Assembly (NCBI GenBank): GCA_947095585.1
Contig: OX352765.1
Coordinates: 94,448,965 to 94,512,964 of the forward strand
DNA from: Nephrocerus scutellatus
Lineage: Eukaryota; Arthropoda; Insecta; Diptera; Pipunculidae
Length of the DNA stretch: 64,000 nt
Reading direction: 5' to 3'
The position numbers were made by a program, and so were the translations under genes. This document shows, piece by piece, positions 24,801-36,017 of the stretch. Position 1 is the first letter of the stretch, and each line of letters begins with the position of its first letter. Under the pieces are notes generated by a model that saw only the letters and a list, made by a program, of their open reading frames with translations, did no database searches and was not told the DNA's origin.

Positions 24801-27800
24801 TAAACCAACAGCTACCAATTGAGTCACAATTCATCTCTAAGATGCCAGATATGCTTAACGCTGAAATTGTATTGGGCACTGTTCAAAACTTGAAAGACGC
24901 CGTAAATTGGCTAGGCTACACGTACCTCTACATACGAATGTTGAGAAACCCGACGCTGTATGGGATTTCGCATGACAAACTGAAAGATGATCCTCTTTTG
25001 GAATTATACAGGGCTGACTTGGTGCACACCGCAGCTTTGCATTTGGATCGCAGTGGACTTGTAAAATACGACCGTAAGAGTGGTCACTTCCAAGTGACCG
25101 AACTGGGGCGAATCGCTTCCCATTACTACTGTACACATGACACAATGATGACTTACAATCAGCTGCTTAAACCAACACTCAGTGAGATTGAACTGTTCCG
25201 TGTATTCTCACTCTCAGCTGAGTTCAAGCACATAGCGGTGCGTGAGGAGGAGAAGCTAGAGTTGCAAAAACTAATGGAACGCGTTCCAATCCCAATCAAA
25301 GAATCTATGGAAGAGAATAGCGCAAAAGTTAATGTTCTTCTACAGGCATACATTTCGCAACTGAAGCTTGAAGGTTTCGCACTGATGTCCGACATGGTAT
25401 TCATTACGCAGTCGGCATCACGACTGCTGAGAGCAATTTTCGAAATTGTTTTATACCGGGGATGGGCGCAATTATCCGACAAAGCATTGACCCTGTGTAA
25501 AATGATTGACCGCAGAATGTGGCAATCGATGACACCGTTGAGGCAATTCAAAAAAATGCCCGATGAAATTGCAAAGAAGCTGGAAAAGAAGAACTTTCCG
25601 TGGGAGCGTTTGTACGATTTGGAGCCCAATGAGATTGGCGAACTCATACGAGTGCCAAAACTTGGCAAGACAATTCACAAATACGTTCACCAGTTTCCTA
25701 AATTGGAGCTGTCTACGCATATACAGCCGATTACAAGGTCTACGCTGCGCGTTGAATTGACCATAACGCCTGACTTTCAATGGGATGAGAAAGTGCACGG
25801 ACATTCAGAGGGTTTCTGGGTACTCATTGAAGATGTTGACTCGGAAGTTGTCCTGCATCATGAATTCTTCCTTCTCAAGGAAAAGTACGCATCCGACGAG
25901 CATTCCATAAAGTTCTTTGTGCCCGTGTTCGAGCCGTTACCGCCGCAATACTTTCTACGCATTGTCTCTGATCGTTGGATAGGAGCAGAAACTCAATTGC
26001 CAGTTTCATTTCGGCACCTTATTTTACCAGAGAAAAACATGCCACCGACAGAGTTACTAGACTTGCAACCACTGCCTATCACGGCACTTCGTAAACCAAA
26101 ATTCGAGTCTTTTTACATTGACCGCTTTCCTCAATTTAATCCAATTCAGACGCAAGTTTTTAATGCAGTTTACAACAGCGACGACAACGTGTTTGTAGGA
26201 GCACCCACAGGCTCAGGGAAAATGACCATTGCCGAGTTCGCCATTATGCGTTTATTCCTAAACAATCCGGAGGGACGTTGCGTGTATTTAGTTTCGAAAG
26301 AAACACTTGCAGAATTAGTTTTTACCGATTGGCACACCAAGTTCGGTGCGTTGGCGTTAAAAGTGGTAAAGCTGACTGGAGAGACAGGTACTGACCTGAA
26401 GCTTCTTGCCAAAGGACAAATTATTGTAACGACTGCTGACAAGTGGGATGTCTTGTCGCGCCGTTGGAAACAGCGAAAAAACGTCCAAAACATACATCTC
26501 TTTATTGTGGATGAACTTCAGCTGGTCGGCGGTGAGGAGGGACCTGTCTTGGAGGTGGTTTGTTCTAGGATGCGGTACATATCGTCCCAAATCGAGAAGC
26601 AAATTCGAATTGTTGCCTTGTCTTCGTCGCTTGCCGATGCCAGAGACATCGCTCAATGGTTGGGATGCAACGCAAATGCTACTTTCAATTTCCATCCCAG
26701 TGTCCGGCCAATACCGCTTGAGCTCCACATTCAGGGCTTCAACGTGACTCACAATGCCACTCGAATTGCATCTATGTCAAAGCCTGTGTACAATGCCATT
26801 ATTAAATACAGTCCTCACAAGCCAGTCATTGTGTTTGTCTCGTCGCGCAAACAGGCTCGTCTTACAGCAATTGATATACTCACATATTGTGCTTCAGAGA
26901 TTCAGCCAAATCGGTTCTTCCATGCTGAGGAGGAGGACATTAAACCCTTCTTGGATAGAATGTCTGATAAGACTCTTAAAGAGACACTTTCTCAAGGTGT
27001 TGCCTACATTCATGAGGGACTTACCGCATCCGACCATCGACTGGTTGAGCAGCTTTTTGATTCCGGTGCGGTCCAAGTTGCCGTTGTCACCCGCGATCTT
27101 TGTTGGGGAATGAATATATCAGCGCACTTAGTCATTGTAATGGACACACAGTTTTACAACGGAAAGAATCATTCATACGAAGATTATCCGATTACAGACG
27201 TTTTACAAATGGTTGGACGGGCGAACAGACCGATCGAGGATGCCGATGCCAAATGTGTGTTAATGTGTCAGTCGTCCAAGAAGGACTTCTTTAAAAAGTT
27301 TCTTAATGAACCGCTTCCTATCGAGAGTCATTTGGATCATAGGATGCACGATCATTTCAACGCTGAAGTCGTTACAAAGACGATTGAAAACAAACAGGAC
27401 GCGGTCGATTACCTCACCTGGACATTCCTGTATCGACGTCTGACCCAAAATCCGAACTACTATAACTTGCAAGGAGTAACGCATCGTCACTTATCAGATC
27501 ATTTGTCAGAGCTTGTTGAGAACACATTAGCAGATCTCGAACAGTCGAAGTGCATCAGTGTTGAAGATGATATGGATACATTACCTTTGAACTTGGGCAT
27601 GATTGCTGCTTACTATTACATAAACTACACGACAATTGGTAGGTTGCATTTTTGTTTTATAATCTTCTGCTTGAAGCGATATAACCTTATGATTCTATTA
27701 GAACTTTTCAGTTTGTCTCTAAACAGCAAAACAAAGGTACGAGGCCTCTTGGAGATCATTTCTTCTGCAGCCGAATACGAAGACATTGTCGTAAGACATC

Positions 27801-28816
27801 ATGAGGAAAACATTCTACGGACCTTGTCACAAAGACTACCCAACAAAATTACTGGTCCCAATGAAACAGCCCCTAAGTAGACATAGACACACAAAATATA
27901 ACTTGCCTTTCTTCATTAACTAATCACTTTATTTTTTGCAGATTTAATGATCCGCACATCAAAACGAACCTTCTGTTGCAGGCACATCTATCACGGCTGC
28001 AATTGGGTCCGGAACTGCAAGGCGACACTGAATTAATTTTGGGCAAAGCAATTCGCCTAATTCAAGCTTGTGTAGATGTTCTCAGTTCGAACGGATGGCT
28101 ATCGCCAGCTGTCGCAGCTATGGAGTTGGCCCAGATGGCCACGCAGGCAATGTGGAGCAAGGACTCGTACCTAAAGCAGTTGCCCCATTTCAATGCAGAC
28201 ATTATTAAGAGATGCTCAGAAAAAGTAACTTAAAATCGTTATTAAATTTTGCCTTTTATCATATCATTTTATAGAAAATAGAGACTGTCTTCGATATCAT
28301 GGAATTGGAAGATGATGACCGTATAAGATTGCTTCAGCTGTCTGATGCTCAAATGGCTGATGTGGCGCGTTTTTGTAACCGTTATCCAAACATTGAAATG
28401 AACTTTGAGGTGGTTGACAATGAACGCATACATTCTGGCTCAACGGTCAATGTTGTTGTACAGCTTGAACGTGAAGATGAAGTTACAGGACCTGTAATTG
28501 CTCCATTCTTCCCGCAGGTATTTTTAATCAGACTTGTATCACTTTTGTTTCCTCACATTATACTTTAATTTAGAAACGAGAAGAAGGCTGGTGGGTAGTT
28601 ATTGGCGATCCAAAGACAAATTCTCTCTTGTCCATCAAGCGGCTAACACTGCAGCAAAAGGCTAAAGTAAAATTGGATTTCGTCGCTCCAAGTCCGGGTC
28701 GCCATGAATACACGTTGTACTACATGAGCGATTCGTACCTGGGATGTGATCAAGAGTACCAGTTCACAATTGATGTCGGTGACTTCCAATCGGAAAGTGA
28801 AAGTGAATCAGAGTAG
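21854..28816 (+). CDS. l(3)72Ab: Brr2: U5 snRNP 200 kDa helicase (SNRNP200 orthologue)
   Basis: This Ski2-like RNA helicase unwinds U4/U6 to activate the spliceosome. Nine exons join in frame: 21854-21898, 21969-22132, 22219-22512, 22577-22811, 22898-27638, 27702-27876, 27942-28224, 28275-28517 and 28574-28816, giving 2140 residues, close to the roughly 2140 expected. ATG 21854 opens [10 protein letters not shown]. An acidic Glu-rich segment lies near residue 215-240. The N-terminal cassette has motif I APTGAGKT (K507, T508) and DEIH (613-616), followed by a Sec63 unit. The C-terminal cassette has GSGKM (K1354, M1355) and DELQ (1451-1454), then a second Sec63 unit and an acidic SESESESE tail. 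The second cassette is known to be catalytically silent and structural, and here motifs I and II are degenerate. Intron 5 is 63 bp with no in-frame stop. The 5'-most ATG frame and the exon-1 match fix the start. Confidence 0.97.
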
Positions 28817-28931
28817 ATCTTACCATCAAAAACATCATTTCTAGTAGTTAATAATCGCACCAAGTTTAATTAAAAACAGTTATTTCACAGACGGTATGTT
28901 TTTTTCAATATTATCAGATAATTTAGTGGAT

Positions 28932-29784
28932 TTAGCTGATGTTTATTGCATTGCTACGACTTCCGGCGACTCCGTTCGATCCAGCAGAGAAACTATTCGA
29001 TAATGCAAGATTCAAAGTTTTTCCATTCGGCAGTCTGTACACTTGGCTCATTGAGGCGCCTGTTGAGCCTTGAACTGCCCCACGGCCAGCGGTAAAACTT
29101 TGCGTTTGTGTACCAGCTGCTGAAGCGCCAAATGATCCCAACGCACCATTCGTTTCGAAACCTTGTGCCTGGGCATTGGCTGCAGATGCACCAAATCTTC
29201 TTCCACTTTTATCAAAGAAATTGCTTTGTGAAGCGGCATTTGCTGATGATTCCGATGAATGAGAGCTTGTTTTTAATGAAAAGATATCACAATGTACACA
29301 TTAGTTAACTTATTAATCGAAAGCAGCGTTCCTACCGATGTTTTTGGCGCTTTACCCGAACTGATTCGTACGAAACTGTCTTAAGTGGTGTTGCGACACT
29401 CCTTGTCCTCCTTAATTGGGGTTTCTTTTTTATGTATAACGATGATTCGACAACAACCTCATCAACAGCTGCTCCAGACGCAGCTGAAATATGCAATTTG
29501 ATTTTTATGTTGGCTTTTATCGTTTTTTTTATTAAAAATAAGTAGTTTTTACATTTAACTTAAATCACATCGTCGTAAATGAAATTTTTTTATATTATAA
29601 ATCCAGTTAACTTTGGCTTATTACCAAATGCTATCTTTTTTGCATTTAGCTTATAAGTAAAATTTAAAGATATCATTTTCAACTCACGCTGCTGAGATGG
29701 AACTTTCTTGGGACCACCTAATTCGGCGTCTATTGTGCCAACCACACAAACCAGTAAAGCACACAAAACCAACAGTTTATTCAT
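28932..29784 (-). CDS. Small secreted Ala/Ser/Gly-rich protein, function unknown
   Basis: Three exons join in frame: 29784-29688, 29483-29336 and 29265-28932, giving 192 residues. ATG 29784 begins a clear signal peptide (MNKLLVLCALLVCVVGTIDA), probably cut before ELGGPKK. The donor CAGC/GTGAGT is strong, the first acceptor (ATATTTCAG) is good, and the second intron (70 bp) is less certain. Exon 2 gives an acidic patch (DEVVVESS), then a basic one (KKKPQLRRTR) and VKRQKHR, possible dibasic processing sites. Exon 3 encodes a low-complexity tail with two imperfect motifs, FGASAANAQAQGF and FGASAAGTQTQSF, ending SRSNAINIS. There is no cysteine outside the signal peptide. The stop is 115 bp from the Brr2 stop on the other strand, so the 3' ends converge. 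I do not recognise the family. A secreted structural or defence peptide is possible but not shown. Confidence 0.7.
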
Positions 29785-30151
29785 ATTGTAATTAGATGAT
29801 ATTTAAATCTGCTTACTCCTAAGACTAGACACTTGCCAATTATTATAGATCAGTTGAATGTTTGCAACTAAACTGGCTGACTTACTAGGCTTGAGGCGAA
29901 TTTAAATACAAATCGATATAATAATCGTTTACCTCAGTCCAGTCGTCAGTCGTCATAGTAATGGTAAGCTGGTGGATAACTTAAACTGGTTTAGGTGTAG
30001 CACATTTCGATTGTTCATATCTAACCAACAGGTCAAAATGGATGACATCGGATCGAAATCGGAAGAGATATTTGCGATATGCCAGTAGAGTTTTAGAGCC
30101 AAATATTATGATATCTAGAGAGTACCCATCACAAGTTATGGAATTACCTTT
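29785..30151. promoter_or_regulatory. Upstream region of the secreted-protein gene
   Basis: This short AT-rich stretch lies between the secreted-protein gene and R1 copy 2 and should hold its promoter. GAATTTAAATAC near 29899-29910 reads on the minus strand as GTATTTAAATTC, about 120 bp upstream of the start codon. That makes it a possible, unproven TATA-like element. Confidence 0.35.
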
Positions 30152-31089
30152 TTAAATTCTCTATATTAACTTCACTTGCCCGTGGGTCGTCGGTCGGTCG
30201 TCGGTCGGTTGTCGGTCGGTCGTCGGTCGGTCGTCGGTCGGTCGTCGGTCGGTCGTCTGTCGTGGATTCTTGCGATCAATTTTTAACCCACTTCCCATGG
30301 CCCGATTTTATTGAAATTTTGCACACATGCGTATTTCCGGAGACAACACTTTCTATTAAATTTTGAGGCCCCTCGGGCTGGGGGGTCGGGGGGCTCCCAA
30401 ACAAAAACTTTAAAAAATTTACCCGATTTTCTTCAAATTTTACACACATGTAAAATACCAATAAACAATACTTTTTCGAAAATTTGGTAGTGATCGGGTC
30501 CCGGGTTCGGCCGCAAGGCCCTTATACATTTTTTAAATATCTGTACTGGCATCAGATATTCGTCGCCCTTTATGGACTTTGTGCGGTGTGTGCTGCGCAG
30601 TCGGCTGCGCTGCATGGTTTTGTTGGTGGTGGAGAGAGAGAGAGAAATCTTAGCGCACGCACAAATGAACCCAGCAAATGAAACGAGACATAAATGTTTT
30701 ATGCTTACTTCAACTTACATTTTTATTATATACTGAATTGTATTTTTATTGATGTCGTTTTTTTTGTTGTCGATATCAACATACAGATAGAACAACAAGT
30801 TTTCACAATATTCTGTCATTTGGCGTTTTCATAAATTAGTTCAGAGCAGTCAAAGAGTTCTCAAGATAAATGTTCGTGTTTCTTATTTGCTCAGAGTATG
30901 AGCGTGCTCTAAGTGCTCAGAATAAAATGATCTGAGCTTTTTCAATTTTAACATCTGATGTCAAATGTTTGTTTCGATGATTTTCTTCTACAATAAAAAA
31001 AATGGCCCAGGATCGAGGGGCTCCCATATCAGTTTCTGCGATTAGAGAATTTAGATGAAAAATTTTAATTTTTATGGGTTGTTTTTTTT
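30152..31089 (+). repeat. Dispersed repeat R1, copy 2
   Basis: This is the second near-full copy of 1315-2192 in the same orientation, differing at few positions. The main difference is that the GTCGGTCG-rich tract (30183-30260) is expanded about fourfold relative to copy 1. The right end has a short extra segment (TTTCTGCGA) before GAGAATTTAGATGAAAAATT. Confidence 0.85.
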
Positions 31090-31650
31090 CACTTGAGTCC
31101 CAATATTTGATATATATATATATATATAAAAAAATTAAAGTTCATCGTCACAATCGTTTGTTAAGATACCATCAGCTAAGCGCAGGCGCACCACTCATTC
31201 ATTAAATAGTTACATGTTGGTTGTTTGACGTGATGCGAAAGTGGCAAATTTTTGACGCACAATTCAATGATGTCAGTTACAGTCCCTCTTGGTACTACAT
31301 TTGATTTTTGTCGAAAGTCACATCCCAATATCCTCCAAATGGTCGGACGTCATTCATAACAGGTATATTACCCGAAGCGAATGAGTGGAAAGCATAGATA
31401 CTTCGTCGATTATCAGCAGAGATGCTTCCTTTAATTTGTCAGACTCATAAGATGGAATTTTCATTTTTGAAACAAATGTTTCAGTTTCCGAAAATGGATT
31501 TTAGAATCCACTATGTACTGTCCGACCACCTGCCAACAAACCAGCTGCAATTCCTGTGGTGGCGAATGCTTTAACTTGTTTCCTTTTTCTCTTACATAGC
31601 ACATCAGTGTGTTGTAAAGGTATATTTTGTCTGAACCTCCAGGGCCCTCA

Positions 31651-31886
31651 TGAACCAAATCCAACCACAAACACAAGTTTTCGTAAATATCTCGATTTCA
31701 GCGCCACCTAACAGGTCAAAAAAAAACTTAAGCTTATCGGAGCACCAAAGGATCATATGGTGTGAATATGAACCAAATCCAAACATAAACACAACTTTTC
31801 GTAAATATCTCGACTCCAATTTTACGGGTCCGAAAAAAAAACTTAAACTCATCGTAGCACCAAACGATCATATGGTGTAAATATGG
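31651..31886 (+). repeat. 118-bp tandem duplication
   Basis: Two adjacent units begin TGAACCAAATCCAA at 31651 and 31769. Both contain TTTTCGTAAATATCTCGA and end near GGATCATATGGTGT or CGATCATATGGTGT. They differ at scattered sites, so the duplication is not very recent. Confidence 0.75.
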
Positions 31887-33949
31887 CTTCGATACATATA
31901 GCTGTTTAGGCGGAATGAGGCGACATAAAAGCGTTATATCCATACAGACAAACAAACAAACAGACAACGGCAATTATGTTAATAAGCGATGATATAACAG
32001 AATTTATATAATTATTTTATAAATATTTTTTACGGAGCAAGTATTTTAATACATACATAAAATATAAATGGCCGCCCTTGAAAATCTAGAAAATTCTGCA
32101 CATAACTCTCAATCCAATTTTCAGCATTTGGCTCTATTTGGACATATCAACATTAGGAGCAGATGTTACAAGTAAGTACTGTTTCGCGGTCGGCTAATTT
32201 TACTCAAATCCTGTGAAACTGTAAAAAAAAGTTCGGAACTACTAACAGCAATGGTTTTGAAATCAAATTAAACCATTTCTACAAGCCCTTCTTTACAAGT
32301 TTTTATTTCTTTAACAACAAACTTGGTTCGCTTTCATTTATTTTGAAATGTGCTACTCCAGCCAGACCTATTCGTCACCTGTGATTGTGTTTTTTCTTGA
32401 ATTTTTATATATCAGTTCCGTCCCAAGGCAATTCGACGGCCTAGTAACCTTATCACAAATCGGCACTAGATTTTGCACATTGGGTAAACTACATAAAGTT
32501 TGCAAAATGTAGTAAAAAAAGGTTGTTAAGTAGGTGTAGTGCGTAGTGAATGCTTGGACTTTGCGCAGTAAATATAAAAAAACTTAGTTTTTCGGGTAAA
32601 AACTTTTATATATACATCGAAACACGCCATACAGTCCTTTATTATTTGGTAATAATCGCCAAAATATCTGTTTTTGAGGTCGGGGCTATTTCAAGGTATT
32701 TTCTTTTTTCCACGCTTCACACGCGTCAAACGTGGGCTATCATAATTGGCCCCTGACATTATGTAAGTCGCTCACGAAATTTTAGCACTATAGGTCGTGC
32801 GAAAGGTGGTTAAAATCGACCACAAAAAACGATAAAAAGGCGCGGAATATAAAACTACGAGTATTTCGCATAAGTACTGGGAAAAATTCAATTAAACACG
32901 GAGCCTATATTTAAAAACGGCCCAGGAAACTAGAACCTGATCTGTATACTTACCCTGTTTGTTATTCGTGTGTATGTACATTTATTGATATGATGACCAA
33001 AAACAAACAAACAAAAGGCAACAGGTTTTGTAAAACTTGTTTTTGTGCTCAGCTTAGGAGATGTCTTCAAAAGTGACATTCATTGTCCAACAATGAACCC
33101 GTATGTATGCGAATGTTAAGCAAGTAAAAGGCATATGCATATGAATTCAAATGAAACTATGTGGAATATAATATATTGTTCAATATTCTTCTTAACTCAG
33201 TTGATAAGCTTTGAGAACTTGGTGTCAGGTCAGGTCAATAGCAGCAACAAAAATAACCAAGAGATTTAGGTCTTTTACAATTATTTTTGTAAGACAACAA
33301 GTCTACGAACTGAATTGGTTAGTTATGTGATTATTATGTTCGCCAAATTTACGGGCTCCCGTAAAAAACAAGCAGCTTTTTTGCCAGTTTCGCGTGAATA
33401 AAATTGATCTGAATATTTTTTATTCACCCGTAAAAATTTGGGTTAATCGGTAGATCCGCCCGTTTCCCTTCGAAATCAGCTGTAGCAAAATTCGAAGTTA
33501 CATCTGCTCTTCAAAAATAAGCAGCAAAGAAGAACAACATAATTTGATTTAATTTGAAAAAATTAACGATGCACAGAATAGCGTTGCGTCTAGTGATGGG
33601 CGAAATTGGTTAATTTGCTAATCAAGATCGAATTGGTGTTTATTCAGATTAACCAGTTTGTCGATTAGTTTTATAGGAACTGAGAATGTGTCATGAGTAG
33701 ACACATTTATTTTAGAATATGCTGAAAAATGGAAGAGCAAGGGATAAGAGCTAATACACAAATATACCGAACGACGGCAATATAACTATTATGAAACAGA
33801 AGTTTGTTTTAAAATTATACTAGTTAAGGTTGTTTGCTCTAGCCTTTGATTGAGTGCTTGTGGCCTGATGTGATTTGCATTTCATTTTCTTGATATTCGA
33901 TATTGGTTAGTTCACGAATGAAGCACATAAGAACGGGACAAAGGAAATG

Positions 33950-34115
33950 AACGTATGAGCAAGTCAATCTTTTATAACCTTCTCTTTTGCTAACCAGTTC
34001 AGTAAACGAATGACCAATTCGTTGCTTTTTAACCTCTTCTTAAGCTAACCAGTTCTGTGAACGAATGAGCAAGTCGTTACTTTTTAACCTGATCTTTTTT
34101 TGCGAACCAGTTCGG
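33950..34115 (+). repeat. 55-bp tandem repeat
   Basis: AACGTATGAGCAAGTC (33950), AACGAATGACCAATTC (34005) and AACGAATGAGCAAGTC (34060) are spaced exactly 55 bp apart. Each is followed by a T-rich tract and TAACCAGTTC or GAACCAGTTC, giving about three imperfect units. Confidence 0.7.
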
Positions 34116-34937
34116 TCATTCCGATCTTTTGTGTGATCTGGTTAAAAAGATTTGGATATATCTATTTCACTCATAACTAGTTCCGTCTTTTATGTGAGGA
34201 AGAAGAAGTTTCACAACATCGATTTCGATAGTTCGGTGGCGCTTAAGGCGGGGGATCAGTTCAATCCTTTGGAGTTGCCCGAACCAATGTAAATTTCATG
34301 AATATATTTGCAGTTCTTTTCAATAAAAACGTTTAAGTTACAGTTTCCAAAAATTCTATAAAAAAAGCATTTAAATATTTTTGAAGTAAAACTTCTTTGG
34401 ACGCGATGAGAGTAAAATTTCAAGGTTGCAGCGCTTTGTGACGTCATAATGCGAAACGAACTATGCTATGCGAGAACTATGCTATATTCGTTGTTGGGCT
34501 AGTACCACACGCATCGATCAACCGTGCGTTACTGTGATTTACTGCAGTCTCAGCGAACTCTCTTTCACACGGTGGTTTGTAGTTTGAATGTTATTTTCAT
34601 ATGTTGGGGGAATACATTGGTTTTGACGAGCATGGTGTGACTTCACAATGTATGCTTGATACTCGATCACTCGTTAACTCGTTGAGCACAGGTTTTAAAG
34701 CCGAAACTGAAGAATCATAGGAGAGTCTTCTACGTATGTATATATTAAACATACATTAAAAGTCAGCAAATTTAATTTAAAATAAAAATAATTACATTTA
34801 TTTTAAAATTAAAATGGCAAAAGGTAGGTATAAAAATGAATTTTTGTATTTGCGCCCGCCCTTTTAGAATTCCATACCATCATCCGTGCCGAACATTAAC
34901 TAAAATCTACTGCATTTATTGTTTGAGATCGTATATA

Positions 34938-35114
34938 TACGGGGTGCTAAGAGTTTTTCGTCGAAAACTATAAAACCACAATTATAGTGAATTAAATCAA
35001 AAAATATACTCCATCTTTCCTTACTTATTAAGAAAGGTCAGACTTAGCACTCCTTCTATAGAATAGTTTCATTGTCTTAAACTTGTCGATCGAAAAAACA
35101 TGAAACACCCTGTA
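34938..35114. mobile_element. Short MITE flanked by TA (Tc1/mariner-like)
   Basis: A roughly 175-bp segment has inverted ends TACGGGGTGCTAAGAG and, as reverse complement of the right end, TACAGGGTGTTTCATG. Both run on into a TTTTTCG...CGA block. A TA at each boundary fits the TA target of Tc1/mariner elements. The interior is AT-rich and non-coding. Confidence 0.6.
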
Positions 35115-36017
35115 TGTGAATGCATAGATGAATATTATACGTGTACATAAAAAATTAAAATTATTGATTAATTAATAAATGTCCTCTATATAAAATCTTA
35201 ACATATAACGGAAAAAGATAATTACAGCAATTTACGATCTCCACACACTGACGTGAGATAACTGTAGCGAAACTAAATTCATATATGAACACCGGTAGCG
35301 GAATTGTACCGATCATAATTTCCTCACACGCAAGAATACATTTACCCAATTGTATAAATTTTAGGCACTATACTAAAAACATTATTTTATTAATTAATTA
35401 TTGAACATACTAGTTATAACAGATACCTAAGCCTTTAGGTAAATCCTAAATCATGTAAAGATTTAAATAAGGAATTATATGTTCATATATGTTCATATAT
35501 AAACACTTGCCAGAGCTTACGACGTAAAAATGATAGGCACTATACTAAAATCATTATTTAATTATTAAACATAGTATTAATAACAGATACCTTCGCCTTC
35601 AGGTAAATCCTAATTCATCTAAAGATTTAAATAAGGAATTAATTGTTCACTTGCCAGATGCTTACGACGTAAAAATATATTTTAAAATTTAAGAATTTAG
35701 CGAATATAAGTAGCATGCATGTTCTACATATTAATGAAAAATAAAACCGATGATAAATTGATAAAATACCATTTGATGAGGATGCTAAGTATGATTATAT
35801 GAAATGTGTTTAAATTTTTAGAACACACTTAATGTCCAAAAACATCGCTATTAAAAATAAAGTAAATATTAAAAACTGTAGTGTGTGTTTGAAAAAACAC
35901 ACCCTAACTATTCCGCTACCTAGCGCTTAAACAGCAGCCAAATATCACGACAGTGTGTTGAGATTTTAAAAAGTTACTAGTTAATTTAAAAAAAAAACCT
36001 AAACTAAGTCGGAGAAA
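35115..36017. other. Downstream flank of elgi, possible 3' UTR
   Basis: It is AT-rich and holds a tandem duplication at 35363-35680. Some of it is probably the 3' UTR of minus-strand elgi, but I could not choose a poly(A) site. Confidence 0.4.
35363..35680. repeat. Tandem duplication of about 165 bp
   Basis: Two adjacent blocks share TAGGCACTATACTAAAA, TAACAGATACCT, AGATTTAAATAAGGAATTA and CTTACGACGTAAAAAT in the same order. The left copy is longer because it repeats ATATGTTCAT. Confidence 0.75.

Larger units (their letters stand above)
31090..34937. other. Intergenic with tandem and simple repeats
   Basis: No gene is recognised. A (TA)n tract lies at about 31111-31129, a 118-bp tandem duplication at 31651-31886 and a 55-bp repeat at 33950-34115. 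The rest is AT-rich, with short open frames that lack domains. Confidence 0.5.
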
